Assembly: GCA_902797695.1 (NCBI GenBank)
Contig: CADBTW010000070.1
Span: 1-48,255, forward strand
Direction: 5' to 3'
DNA: 48,255 nucleotides
Origin: an uncultured Sutterellaceae bacterium
GTDB lineage: Bacteria > Pseudomonadota > Gammaproteobacteria > Burkholderiales > Burkholderiaceae_F
Numbering within the stretch: the first letter of the stretch is position 1; every line of letters starts with the position of its first letter. Made by a program: the position numbers and the translations under genes. The notes beneath the pieces were generated by a model. That model saw only the letters and a program-made list of their open reading frames with translations. It was not told where the DNA came from and ran no database searches. Shown piece after piece: positions 1-8,925 of the stretch.

Positions 1-36
1 GAGCTTAAAGCCTCTTTTTATTGCTTAAAATCAGAA

Positions 37-63
37 ACCCCTTGGAGCTTCCAACCAAGGGGT
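37..63. other. 9-bp inverted repeat, possible terminator
   Basis: Arms at 37-45 and 55-63 pair perfectly (ACCCCTTGG with CCAAGGGGT) around a 9-nt loop. The left flank is A/T-rich, so a minus-strand transcript would leave the hairpin into a T-rich stretch. That makes it a weak intrinsic terminator for leftward transcription, or the end of a unit outside the window. No gene is visible between the window edge and position 369. Confidence 0.35.
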
Positions 64-225
64 CTCATGAAAAATTCAGGCTAGGGGGAGGAAACCTCCT
101 TTCTCCGAACGCGAAAAGGCTGGCGAATTCCTCCCTTCCGTTATGAATTTTATTCGCCGAAATCCCTCGGGTCGACCGGGAATCAAGGTGTTGTTGCGGG
201 GAAAGGGCCCGGGTATTGCAGCCCC

Positions 226-264
226 GCGGGAAGCCCTTCGAGGCGGTGAAAAAGGGCTTCCCGC
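226..264. other. 13-bp perfect hairpin upstream of cls
   Basis: Arms 226-238 and 252-264 are perfectly complementary over 13 bp with a 13-nt loop. There is no T-run on either side, so it is not a standard intrinsic terminator. The left arm starts inside a C-rich stretch (222-227) that could instead pair with GCGGGG at 196-201, so two exclusive folds are possible. It lies about 105 bp before the cls start. The rest of 1-368 has no gene I would support. Confidence 0.5.
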
Positions 265-368
265 ACGGTTGACCTGGATCAGCAATACCTGTTCGCCCGG
301 GGAGGGGGCGCATCAGGCGCTCTTTCCGCTTATGCTTTCGAGGCAAAGAGGAGGAAGGAAAACCGGAA

Positions 369-1997
369 ATGGAAATGGACGAGCCCGCGCGGAAGGCGCG
401 GGAGCATTTCAGCAGGGCGCGGCGCGAAGCGTTCGAGAAGGGGCTCGCGATCGCGAGGATCGGGAAGCGCGGGGCGGCGTCCGTCATCTTCAGCCGCTCG
501 GGGCTCGTCGCGCTCCTCCTTCTCTGCCAGGCACTGCTCCTCGTCGCGGTCTCGGTCTGGCTCATGCCATGGGCGAGCCGCTTCTACCTCGCCTCGGCCG
601 CGGTCGCCGCGGTGGCGGTCCTCGGGATCATCAATAGCCGCATGGATTCAACGGCGAAGATCACCTGGCTCTTCCTCATCCTTCTCGTTCCGGTCTTCGG
701 GATCCTCTTCTACCTCTACATCCGCACCGACATCGGGCACCGGAGGCTTCGCCGGTCGGCGCAGAGGATCATGCATTCCACCCGGAACGCCCTGAAGCAG
801 GACCCGGACACGATGCGGGAGCTCCGGAACGCCGGGTCCGACATCGCGGGCCTCGTCCTTTACCTGAGGCGGACCGGCTGCTACCCGGCCTGGCGGAACG
901 AGCGGAGCGAATACCTTGCGTCAGGCGAAGCGTTCTTCGAGTCGATCCTCCACGCGATACGGAGTGCGAAGAAATTCGTCTTCCTCGAATTCTTCATCAT
1001 CGAGGACGGTCTCATGTGGGGCCGGATCCTCGAAGCGCTCGCGGAGAAGGCGCGCTCAGGCGTCGACGTCCGGGTGCTTTACGACGGGACGTGCGAATTC
1101 ACGAAGCTCCCCTCGGGCTACCCCGAAATCCTCGGGAAACTGAAGATCCGGGCGCGGGTCTTCTCCCGGATCCACCCCTTCGTCTCCACCCGCTACAACT
1201 ACCGCGACCACCGGAAGATCCTCGTCGTGGACGGGCGCGTCGCGTATACGGGAGGCGTCAACCTCGCGGACGAATACATCAACCACATCCGTCCCTTCGG
1301 GGAGTGGAAGGACGCGGCGCTGAAGGTCGAGGGGAAGGCTGCCGCGTCCTTCACGCTCATGTTCCTTCAGATGTGGCACGCCGAGGACGAGCGGGCGGAG
1401 CCGGGGCTCCTTCTCGAACTCCCGGAGGAATCCGGCCCAAAGGAAGCCCGGGGATTCGTGATCCCGTTCGGCGACAACCCGATGGACAGGGAGAAGGCGG
1501 GCGAGAACCTCTATATTGACATGATCAGCCGCTCGAACACCTACGTCCACGTGATGACCCCGTACTTCATTCCGGACGGGGAGCTCGAATCCGCGCTGAA
1601 ATTCGCCGCGGCCCGCGGGGTCGACGTGAAGATCATCCTTCCCGGGGCGTCCGACAAGCCCATACTCCACGAGCTCTGCCTTTCCTTCTGCGCTTCCCTG
1701 ATCGAGTCCGGCGTGAAGGTCTACCGGTGGGTTCCGGGGTTCGTGCATTCGAAGGTGATGGTCTCCGACGGCACGAAGGCGATCGTGGGAAGCGTGAACC
1801 TCGACTACCGAAGCCTCTACCACCACTTCGAATGCGGCGCCTACCTCTACAAGGCGCCGGCGGTCCTTGAAGCAGAAAGGGACATTTCGGAAACGCTCAA
1901 GTGCTGCGTCCCGGTGACGCTCGCGTCCTTGAGAAACCGCCCCTTCTGGCGGAAGGCGGCAGGGGCGCTCCTCCGGACCATCGCGCCGCTGCTGTAG
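369..1997 (+). CDS. cls: cardiolipin synthase (phospholipase D family)
   Basis: This 542-residue membrane enzyme joins phosphatidyl groups to make cardiolipin. After a basic N-terminus there are hydrophobic segments at about 45-65, 70-90 and 97-117, the usual anchor plus PLDc_N region. Two HKD motifs follow: HRKILVVD beginning at H281 with a GGVN partner, and HSKVMVSD beginning at H460 with GSVNLDYRS. Both catalytic histidines, lysines and aspartates are present, so it should be active. A strong purine-rich ribosome site (GAGGAAGG) precedes the ATG. The length is slightly above the 480-510 usual for the family because of the N-terminal tail. It looks monocistronic: the next gene begins after 243 bp. 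Confidence 0.93.
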   Translation: MEMDEPARKAREHFSRARREAFEKGLAIARIGKRGAASVIFSRSGLVALLLLCQALLLVAVSVWLMPWASRFYLASAAVAAVAVLGIINSRMDSTAKITWLFLILLVPVFGILFYLYIRTDIGHRRLRRSAQRIMHSTRNALKQDPDTMRELRNAGSDIAGLVLYLRRTGCYPAWRNERSEYLASGEAFFESILHAIRSAKKFVFLEFFIIEDGLMWGRILEALAEKARSGVDVRVLYDGTCEFTKLPSGYPEILGKLKIRARVFSRIHPFVSTRYNYRDHRKILVVDGRVAYTGGVNLADEYINHIRPFGEWKDAALKVEGKAAASFTLMFLQMWHAEDERAEPGLLLELPEESGPKEARGFVIPFGDNPMDREKAGENLYIDMISRSNTYVHVMTPYFIPDGELESALKFAAARGVDVKIILPGASDKPILHELCLSFCASLIESGVKVYRWVPGFVHSKVMVSDGTKAIVGSVNLDYRSLYHHFECGAYLYKAPAVLEAERDISETLKCCVPVTLASLRNRPFWRKAAGALLRTIAPLL

Positions 1998-2240
1998 GAA
2001 CAGGATGGCACGGCGCCTTTTCCTTCCACTGACCATTCTTCCGCCGTCATCAGGAATTTCTCTGGCATCGGGACCGCACCCCGGTTCAGCTGGGTGAGGA
2101 TCCGGTTCCGCGAAGGAAATGAGGCTCTTCGCCTAGGGAGGAGCCGCTAGAATGGCCCTCCGTTCTTCTATCGGGAGCCTCGAGAGGATGGAGGCGAGCC
2201 GCTGCGGCACCTGAGCCCTCTTTAGGCATCGTCCGGTCAA

Positions 2241-2954
2241 ATGACATCAGTAAAGACAATCTTCAGCGCGTTCCGGGCGGCGTTTCCGGTGACGCTTCCG
2301 GTTCTCGCGGGCTACTGGCTTCTCGGCGCGACCTATGGGCTCTACATGCGTTCCCTCGGGTTTTCGCCCTGGTACCCGATCCTGATGGCGTGGCTCGTTT
2401 ACGGGGGGTCGCTTGAATTCGTCGCGGCGTCGCTTCTTCTCGCGCCTTTCGCTCCGGTCACCACCTTCTGCCTCGCGTTCGTGATCCAGGCGCGGCACCT
2501 CTTCTACGGGATCGCGATGCTTGACCGCTTCCGGGGCCTAGGCTGGAAGAAGCCGTACCTCATCTTCGGAATGAGCGACGAGACCTTCGCGCTCGAGTTT
2601 TCGCAGAAGGCACCTGAAGGGGCCGATCCCGCCTGGTTCATGACGGCGATCACGTTCCTCGACCGCATGTACTGGGTGGGAGGCGCCGCGACCGGGGCCC
2701 TCTTTGGCGGGCTGCTCACCTTCAACCTGAAGGGACTCCCGTTCGTGATGACCGCGATGTTCGTCGTAATCTTCCTCGACCGATTCCTTCAGGAGAAGAA
2801 CCACGTTCCGGCCGTGATCGGAGGCGCCGCCTCGGTCGCTTCGCTGCTCCTCTTCGGAAAGGAAAACTTCATGATCCCCGCGATGGTGGCGATTGTCTGC
2901 CTCCTCGCCCTTTTCAGGCGGCCGATCGAAGGGAAGGGAGGGCTTGGAGAATGA
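2241..2954 (+). CDS. azlC: branched-chain amino acid exporter, large subunit AzlC
   Basis: This 237-residue polytopic membrane protein of the AzlC (LIV-E) family forms a two-component exporter of branched-chain amino acids with AzlD. The family-typical start shows in residues 10-50 ([32 protein letters not shown]), followed by the [15 protein letters not shown] and QARHLFYG motifs. Five or more further hydrophobic stretches follow. The stop overlaps the azlD start as ATGA, a sign of translational coupling. The Shine-Dalgarno sequence is weak, but the first family motif begins only about 10 residues after this ATG, so the start cannot lie far downstream. The substrate is taken from the family. 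Confidence 0.9.
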   Translation: MTSVKTIFSAFRAAFPVTLPVLAGYWLLGATYGLYMRSLGFSPWYPILMAWLVYGGSLEFVAASLLLAPFAPVTTFCLAFVIQARHLFYGIAMLDRFRGLGWKKPYLIFGMSDETFALEFSQKAPEGADPAWFMTAITFLDRMYWVGGAATGALFGGLLTFNLKGLPFVMTAMFVVIFLDRFLQEKNHVPAVIGGAASVASLLLFGKENFMIPAMVAIVCLLALFRRPIEGKGGLGE

Positions 2955-3280
2955 CTTTCACGGAACAGGTCCTCACGATCGCGCTCTGCGTCGCGGCAAC
3001 CGTCCTCACTCGGTCGCTCCCATTCCTTTTCTTCACATCCCGCCGCCCCACGCCGAAGTTCGTCCAGTACCTCGGCGCCGCGCTCCCGAGCGCGGTCTTC
3101 GCGCTTCTCGTGGTCTACTGCCTGAAGGACGTGTCGCCGCTCTCTTTCCCGTACGGGATTCCGGAAGCCGCCGGGTGCCTCGCGACGGTCGCGGTGCACC
3201 TTCTCTTCCGGAACATGATGGTCTCGATGGCAGCGGGCACCGCGGTCTACATGGTGCTCGTGCAGACGGTGTTCGCCTGA
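2951..3280 (+). CDS. azlD: branched-chain amino acid exporter, small subunit AzlD
   Basis: This 109-residue protein has about four hydrophobic segments and the AzlD pattern: an N-terminal helix ending in [10 protein letters not shown], a [12 protein letters not shown] motif at about residues 38-49, and a C-terminal [12 protein letters not shown] motif. It starts on the ATGA shared with azlC, so the two subunits are made in step. Its length is normal for the family (100-110). With AzlC it should export leucine, isoleucine, valine or analogues from the cytoplasm; no substrate evidence exists in the sequence itself. Confidence 0.9.
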   Translation: MTFTEQVLTIALCVAATVLTRSLPFLFFTSRRPTPKFVQYLGAALPSAVFALLVVYCLKDVSPLSFPYGIPEAAGCLATVAVHLLFRNMMVSMAAGTAVYMVLVQTVFA

Positions 3281-3315
3281 CCGCGCTTGCCTTTTGGAAA
3301 CTCCAGCGGCTTTCC

Positions 3316-3333
3316 GGCCGCACCATGGCGGCC
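3316..3333. terminator. possible short terminator between convergent genes
   Basis: GGCCGC (3316-3321) and GCGGCC (3328-3333) form a 6-bp GC-only stem with a 6-nt loop, followed on the plus strand by TTTA. It sits in the 59-bp gap between convergent azlD and the exonuclease gene. The stem is short and the T-run poor. Confidence 0.3.
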
Positions 3334-3339
3334 TTTAGC

Positions 3340-3951
3340 CTAGCGCCCGAACCGGATCCCGTGCTCTGCCGAATACGCTTCGAGAAGCCGAAGCCCAGTT
3401 GCCGCCGCCTCGGCGTCCGCGAGCGCCCGGTGGTGGACAGTGCGGATCCCGAAGAAGTCGGTGAGGTCCGTTAGCCTGTGATGCGGGAGCGCGGGGCAGC
3501 AGCGCCTGAAGATCCGGAGCGTGTCGACATAGTCGTTCGCGAAGACCCGGCCGTCGAGCGAATTGAATTTCGAGAAGAGGAAGCCGACATCGAACCCGAC
3601 GTTGTGGCCAACTATGAGGTCGTCCCCGATGAAGTCCCAGATCGCGTCCGCCGTGTCCGCGAAGCGCGGGGCGTCCCCGACCATCGCGTCCGTGATGCCG
3701 GTGAGACGCGTGATGAAGCGGCCGATCCGCCGCTCCGGGTTGATGAAGGTCTCGAACTTTTCAGCGGGACGCCCGTCCCGGAACCGGATGCAGCCCACCT
3801 CGATGATCGCGTCCGCTGACGCCCGGAGCCCCGTGGTCTCGAGGTCGAGCGCGACAAAGTCCCTCGGGAATCCGAGGACGGATTTCCCGCGCCGGAAGGA
3901 ATCCTTCGTGCAGGGTGCGGGAATGGCGGCGGACGGATGGGAAACGTTCAT
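3340..3951 (-). CDS. DEDDh-type 3'-5' exonuclease (DnaQ/RNase T superfamily)
   Basis: This 203-residue nuclease has the complete DEDDh set: D36 and E38 in ALDLETTG, D121 in the GHNVGFDVGFL motif, and H174/D179 in HRALADAEA. It should remove nucleotides from 3' ends of DNA or RNA with two metal ions. It resembles free-standing epsilon-like or PolC-exonuclease-like proteins. There is no polymerase or GIY-YIG domain, so whether it works in proofreading, repair or RNA turnover cannot be told. The first 25 residues are non-conserved and a later start is possible. It lies 83 bp downstream of the BCCT gene on the same strand and may share its transcript. Confidence 0.88.
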   Translation of the reverse strand: MNVSHPSAAIPAPCTKDSFRRGKSVLGFPRDFVALDLETTGLRASADAIIEVGCIRFRDGRPAEKFETFINPERRIGRFITRLTGITDAMVGDAPRFADTADAIWDFIGDDLIVGHNVGFDVGFLFSKFNSLDGRVFANDYVDTLRIFRRCCPALPHHRLTDLTDFFGIRTVHHRALADAEAAATGLRLLEAYSAEHGIRFGR

Positions 3952-4034
3952 TTTTCCAGAGAACCGGATTGCGTTTTCGGCAAGGAAGAACCGCTGAAAG
4001 GTTAGTCCCGGGAAAACGGCTCCGCAAAGGCCCC

Positions 4035-6020
4035 TTACGCGTCCCGCATCCTCAGTTCCAGCCTGTCATCCGCCGAAAGCGCGAGGAACCGTTCGTACTC
4101 GCGGAGGACGTCCGAAATGATTCCTTCCCGCGACAGGTATTCGATCGTCGAGCCCTCGCGTCCGCCGTTATGGTACGAAACGGGTCGCCAGGCGCCTCCT
4201 GAATCCACTTCCGGCGTGTTCTCATCCTCCGCGAAGTAGTCCGGTATCCGGTACTGGTCCGCCTCGACCCCGTAGAGAAAGTCGAGGATGTTGCCGTGCG
4301 GGATCCGGAATTCAATCGAGAGCGGTCCGCGCCGGCCTTCGATGATCCGCGCCACGATCCCGTGCTTCTCGAATTCCTTCTGGAGCGACTCGAACGCGGG
4401 CCGGACGGTTTTGTCGATGAACTGACGGATGTCCTTCTTCGAGTTGAAGCTCACGATCTGCGCGAGTTGCTCCCGCCAGTCCCCGGGAGAGGCGGGGGCG
4501 GCGAGCGCCCCCCTGCCTTCCGCCGACACGTGGCTGTCAAGCCGCATCGCGCGGAGGAGCGCGGCGCAGAAGACGATCATGAGGAGCCCGAGGGGAAGCC
4601 CTGCCGCGAGCGTGAGCGTCTGCAGCGCGTCGAGGCCGCCGGTCCGGATCAGGGACGCGGTGAAGACCGCGAGGATCACGCCGATCAGGATCTTCTCCCA
4701 GCGGGGCGACCCGTTCGAGCCCCGGCTCGCCATGTCGTTCATCACGATGATCCCGGAGTTGATCGAGGTGACGAGGAAAAGGGCGATTGTGACGAGGGCG
4801 GCCGCCTTGAGGAGGGCGGCGCCCGGGAAAGCGTTGAGGAACGCGAAGAGCATTCCGTCCGGGCTTGAGGAGAGCCGGGAAAGCGCGCCCGAAAGCGCTC
4901 CCTGGTCAAGCCAGATCGCCGAGTTCCCGAAGACCGTCATCCAGAGGAAGATGAAGAGCGCCGGGACGATGAGCACGCCGGCGATGAACTCCCTCACGGT
5001 CCGTCCGCGCGAGATCCGCGCGATGAACAGCCCGACGAAGGGCGACCACGCGATCCACCACGCCCAGTAGAAGACGGTCCAGCTCCCGAGCCAGCGGACG
5101 GCCTTCGGCCCCTCGTAGGCGAGCGTGCTGAAGGTGAGGGAGGAGAGGGACGAGATGTAGTTTCCGAGGTTTTCGGAGAAGGCGCAGAGAAGCCGCACCG
5201 TGGGTCCCATCGCGAGAACGGCGAGCATGAGGAGCGCGGCGAGGACGAGGTTCGCTTCGCTCATCCGCTTCATGCCTTTCTTCATCCCGGCGAGGGTCGA
5301 GGCGACCGCGACGCCGGTGAGCGCCGCGACGAGGATCGCTTCGGAGAGAAAGCCGCTCTCCCGATAGAGTCCCGAGTCCGAAAGGCCGGCGTCAAGCTGC
5401 ATCACCCCGAAGCCGAGCGAAGTCGTGAGGCCGAAGAACGTGCAGACGAGCGCGAAGATGTCGACCGCGTGGCCTGCCGGGCCGTTCACCCGTTCCTTCA
5501 GGATCGGGTAGAGCGCGCTCCGCACCGTCATCGGAAGCCGGTACCGGTAGGCGAAATAGGCGAGCGACAGGCCCATGATCCCGTAGATCGCCCAGGCGTG
5601 CATCCCGAAGTGGAAGAACGTGTAGAGCTCGGCCGCCTTCGCGCGCCGCACCGTGCCGGCCACCGCGGGATCGGCGTAGTGCATCACGGGCTCCGCGACC
5701 CCGAAGTACATGATCCCGACCCCCATTCCCGCCGCGAACAGCATCGCGAGCCACGAGCCGAACGAATAGTCGGGGCGCGAGTTGTCCGGCCCGAGCCGGA
5801 TCGACCCGAAGCGGCTCACCGCCACGACCCCGAGGAAGAGAAGGTAGAAGCTTACGATCAGTATGTATGCCCAGCTGAAGTTGCCGAACAGATAGGACTG
5901 GATGGAGGAGAGCGCGGCGGCGGTTCTTTCGGGAGCCGCAACGCAGGACGCGGTGATCACGAGGACCGCGGCGAGGGAAGGAATGGCGACGGGAAGGGAA
6001 AAGTCCGTTTTCTTCAGCAT
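4035..6020 (-). CDS. BCCT-family transporter (BetT-like choline/betaine uptake)
   Basis: This 661-residue, 12-helix secondary transporter imports a quaternary-ammonium compound such as choline, glycine betaine or carnitine. The BCCT signature is clear: MGVGIMYFGVAEPVMHY in the first half and the tryptophan-rich WTVFYWAWWIAWSPFVG followed by GLFIARISRGRTVREF. After the last helix comes a cytoplasmic domain of about 150 residues ending in LELRMRDA, like the regulatory tail of BetT. The open frame runs 285 bp further upstream, but I start at 6020 because an AAGGAG lies just before that ATG and the extension is low-complexity. No choline oxidation genes are nearby, so the substrate is unresolved. 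Confidence 0.9.
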   Translation of the reverse strand: MLKKTDFSLPVAIPSLAAVLVITASCVAAPERTAAALSSIQSYLFGNFSWAYILIVSFYLLFLGVVAVSRFGSIRLGPDNSRPDYSFGSWLAMLFAAGMGVGIMYFGVAEPVMHYADPAVAGTVRRAKAAELYTFFHFGMHAWAIYGIMGLSLAYFAYRYRLPMTVRSALYPILKERVNGPAGHAVDIFALVCTFFGLTTSLGFGVMQLDAGLSDSGLYRESGFLSEAILVAALTGVAVASTLAGMKKGMKRMSEANLVLAALLMLAVLAMGPTVRLLCAFSENLGNYISSLSSLTFSTLAYEGPKAVRWLGSWTVFYWAWWIAWSPFVGLFIARISRGRTVREFIAGVLIVPALFIFLWMTVFGNSAIWLDQGALSGALSRLSSSPDGMLFAFLNAFPGAALLKAAALVTIALFLVTSINSGIIVMNDMASRGSNGSPRWEKILIGVILAVFTASLIRTGGLDALQTLTLAAGLPLGLLMIVFCAALLRAMRLDSHVSAEGRGALAAPASPGDWREQLAQIVSFNSKKDIRQFIDKTVRPAFESLQKEFEKHGIVARIIEGRRGPLSIEFRIPHGNILDFLYGVEADQYRIPDYFAEDENTPEVDSGGAWRPVSYHNGGREGSTIEYLSREGIISDVLREYERFLALSADDRLELRMRDA

Positions 6021-6447
6021 TGGTCTCCTTGTTCTTGTGGGATGCCCCGCGCCGGGGCGAAGGGAGCGGGCCGGGGCCCCTTTCTCTGGCTTCAGGAACG
6101 CGCCGCGGGGGCGGGCAGGCCGGGGGGAATCCCGGGGCCCTTCCTCAGAAGGCGCGCGGAACCGCCTCCGGGAGCCCGGGGATTCCCCGGGGAGCAGACC
6201 GGGGAAAGAGGGCTGCGGGCGGCGCCCGGTCCCGCCGGGCGGAGGATGGCGGGGAAGGTTCCGGCATGCGGCGCAGGAAATATCAAAGGCTTTCGAGGGT
6301 AACAAAATTATTCAATCAAGTCAATCGACAAGGATCGTTTCCTGCCTTCGGTGGCCGTCACCGCCGGGCGTTCTGCCCCACGGTTCCCTTTCCGATGCTG
6401 TAGATTTCCCTTCATGCGGTTTCGTTTTTACGGGAGCAGGGGAAAGC
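6021..6447. promoter_or_regulatory. divergent intergenic region, BCCT gene and Sel1 gene
   Basis: This 427-bp region separates two divergent genes. Positions 6030-6290 are very GC-rich and full of G or C runs. Positions 6297-6330 are a short AT-rich patch (AACAAAATTATTCAATCAAG), the best place for promoters. Open frames cross the region on both strands, but they have no recognisable protein and no good ribosome site, so I treat it as non-coding. Confidence 0.45.
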
Positions 6448-8847
6448 GTGTCTGAGAGGCGATCGGGAGGCGGCGCGGGCGGATCCCGCGCGGGGCTTTC
6501 AAGGGAGCAGATGATCGAGTTCTCGAAGAAGGATTTCTTCGGGAAGCCCGCTCCGCACTCCTTTGTCCGGGCCTGGCTTCTCCCTGAGCTTCTCAGCGGG
6601 GCGCTGAAGTTCTGCACGGGCGGCGGAGCCGAGCGCCACGTTCTGCCCGAGTACCAGTGGAGGGGGGTAGACGGCACTTTCTGGGGCGAGCTCCTCTACG
6701 GCGACTCGCGGGACGGTCCCGGGATCCTCGCCGGGTGCCGGATCGGTCCCGAGGGGGTGACGCCCGAGTCGCTGGTTCCGGTGTTCTCGGGCGAAACGCT
6801 TTCCTGCGACGTGCGCGCCGTGAGGCGGGGCCCGAACGGCTACGACGGCGACGTGTTCCTGCAGCCTGTCGGAAGCTGGCAGCCGTTCTCCGTCGCGATC
6901 CCCGGGCTCGCCGCGTTCGAGGACGAAGCGAAGGGGCCGGGGCTCCGGCGCTTCACGCTTTGGGGCGCCGCGGTGAACGTGATGAGGCTCGGGGAATCGG
7001 AAAAGATCGCCTCCCTTGTCCACGCGAAGTCCGTCCTCATGCAGGGTGACCCCGGGGTCGAGTCCTTTCTCACGTCCGGCGTCGCCTATGCGGCTCCGGC
7101 GGACTTCCGGGCGCGCGGGCTCGATCCCCGGAAGGGCGGCGACGACTCTTCGCTCTACGAGTTCCGGAGCGAGGCGGGGCCGGTCGAGACGTTCGAGTTC
7201 CTTGGCGAAACGATTCTGAGGACCCGGATCACGATCGTCCGCACGCTCCCCGAGGGAATCGACGTCTCGATTCCGCTTTACATCCGGTCGAAGGACTTCG
7301 GTGACGACCCCTTGCGCGAGGGCGACCTGATCGCCGGGCTTTTCTGGCTCACCGGACGGTTCGTCACGTCGAAGGAGCTGGTGCCGCTTGACAGCGAGAA
7401 GCAAGATTTTCTCCGCTGTTACGAGGCGGCGCGTTCGGGCGACCCCCGGGCGATGACGGAGCTTGCCGAAGGCTATTTCCAGGGCCGCTGGGCGGAGCCT
7501 GACAACGATGAAGGCCTCAGGTGGCTCCTTCGCGCGGCGGACCTTGAGTGGCCCGAAGCGCTCGCCCGCGCGGGGCTTCTCTACGAGACGGGCGCCGCGG
7601 GGAAGAAGGACCCGGAAGCCGCCCTGAGGTTCTACCGGCGCGGGGCCGAGCTCGGGAGCGCCGCGGCGCAGACCTGGCTCTCCGTCATGCTGTCGAAGAA
7701 CCCGGAGTCGAAGGAAGCGTGGGACGAGGCGGAAAAGTGGCTTGAGAAGGCGGTGCGGCAGAAGTTTCCCCCGGCGCTCTTCGCGGAGGCGATCCGGCAC
7801 CTCGAAGGAAGCCGCTGGGAGAAGCCGGATCGCGCGGCTGCCTTTTCCACCGCGAAGCAGTACCGCGAGATCGGCGACCCGAGGGGCGTGTTCGCGCTCG
7901 CCGCCTCGTTCCTCAGGGCCCCCGAAAGCTGCCCCGACCCCGGAACGGCGGTCAAATGGGTGGAATACGCGGCAGAATCCGGCGTGAACGACGCGAACTG
8001 GCTCCTCGCGCAGCTCTACCGCGAGGGACGGTGCGTGAAGAGAAGCCCGACCAAGGCGTCGACCATGATCGCGATCTGGGGAGCGAGGGGCACGCCGCAC
8101 AACCGCTACCTCGCAGGGCTCGCGATCATCGGGGAAAAGGGCTTCCGGCACGCTCCGGAAAGCGGCTTCAGTTTTGTCCGGAGCGCGGCTGAAGAGAACG
8201 ACCCTGGGGCGCAGGCGTTCCTTGGCGAGAAGCTCGTTTTCGGGGATGATGGGATCGGGCACAACCCCCGGGAAGGCGTGAAGTGGCTCAGGCGGGCGGC
8301 AAAGGCGGAGAACCCCGTCGCCTTCAGGATCCTCGGAAAGTGCGCCCTGCTGGGAATCGGCCTGAAGAAGGATCCGGAAACCGCCTTCCGCTGGCTGAGA
8401 AAGGGAGCGCAGCTGGGGGACCACGAGTGCCTCGTGGAGGGGGGCATCGCGCTGATCCACGGAACCGGAACGATGAAGAACGTCGCTGAAGGCGTGCTCT
8501 GGATAGCGGACGGGCTCGGCGAGGAAACGCCCCTCGCCGAGGGCGCGCTTACCGCGCGGATCGCCCTCGTCGAAGCGGACGGAACGGTTCCAGAGGCAGT
8601 CCCGAATCTCCTCCGGTACCTGAGGGGCGCGGTTGAAAGGGGGTCCGTGCACGCCCTGAAGACCCTCGTTGAAGCGTATGAAGGGGGGCTCTGGGGCGTC
8701 GTGAGGAATCTTCGCGAGGCGAAGCGGCTGCTTGAAGGAAAGGCCGCGGAAGGTTCCGTGACCGCTTCCCGGCTCCTTGCCGGGTTCCTGCGGCGGCACC
8801 CGGAACTTGCCGGCCGCAGGCGTGGGAAGCGGTTGCCTCAGCCTTGA
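6448..8847 (+). CDS. Sel1-repeat protein with an unnamed N-terminal domain
   Basis: This predicted cytoplasmic protein has 799 residues. Residues ~15-305 form a domain I do not recognise, which recurs in the next gene. Residues ~310-785 are about ten Sel1/TPR-like repeats of 35-40 residues (for example DNDEGLRWLLRAADLEWPEA and DPETAFRWLRKGAQLGDHE), which normally act as protein-binding scaffolds. The GTG at 6448 is chosen because the paralogue keeps a matching LS-E---FFGK segment upstream of the ATG at 6511, and GGAGCAGGGG precedes it. The ATG at 6511 (AAGGGAG) is the alternative. There is no signal peptide or membrane segment. It heads a three-gene unit with the paralogue (78-bp gap) and a Crp-type regulator. 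Confidence 0.8.
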   Translation: MSERRSGGGAGGSRAGLSREQMIEFSKKDFFGKPAPHSFVRAWLLPELLSGALKFCTGGGAERHVLPEYQWRGVDGTFWGELLYGDSRDGPGILAGCRIGPEGVTPESLVPVFSGETLSCDVRAVRRGPNGYDGDVFLQPVGSWQPFSVAIPGLAAFEDEAKGPGLRRFTLWGAAVNVMRLGESEKIASLVHAKSVLMQGDPGVESFLTSGVAYAAPADFRARGLDPRKGGDDSSLYEFRSEAGPVETFEFLGETILRTRITIVRTLPEGIDVSIPLYIRSKDFGDDPLREGDLIAGLFWLTGRFVTSKELVPLDSEKQDFLRCYEAARSGDPRAMTELAEGYFQGRWAEPDNDEGLRWLLRAADLEWPEALARAGLLYETGAAGKKDPEAALRFYRRGAELGSAAAQTWLSVMLSKNPESKEAWDEAEKWLEKAVRQKFPPALFAEAIRHLEGSRWEKPDRAAAFSTAKQYREIGDPRGVFALAASFLRAPESCPDPGTAVKWVEYAAESGVNDANWLLAQLYREGRCVKRSPTKASTMIAIWGARGTPHNRYLAGLAIIGEKGFRHAPESGFSFVRSAAEENDPGAQAFLGEKLVFGDDGIGHNPREGVKWLRRAAKAENPVAFRILGKCALLGIGLKKDPETAFRWLRKGAQLGDHECLVEGGIALIHGTGTMKNVAEGVLWIADGLGEETPLAEGALTARIALVEADGTVPEAVPNLLRYLRGAVERGSVHALKTLVEAYEGGLWGVVRNLREAKRLLEGKAAEGSVTASRLLAGFLRRHPELAGRRRGKRLPQP

Positions 8848-8925
8848 AGCCGCAGGTGTCGTTCCGTAGAATTTTTTGCAATCCTGCAGAAGCCTGCAGG
8901 AAACGCTGACATTCCAGGGATTGCG

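Noticed and set aside
2006-2012. TGGCACG as a sigma-54 -24 element after cls
   Set aside because: No TTGC at the required spacing.
6021-6305. N-terminal extension of the BCCT transporter
   Set aside because: Low-complexity Arg/Pro/Gly residues; the ATG at 6020 has AAGGAG right before it and matches the family start.
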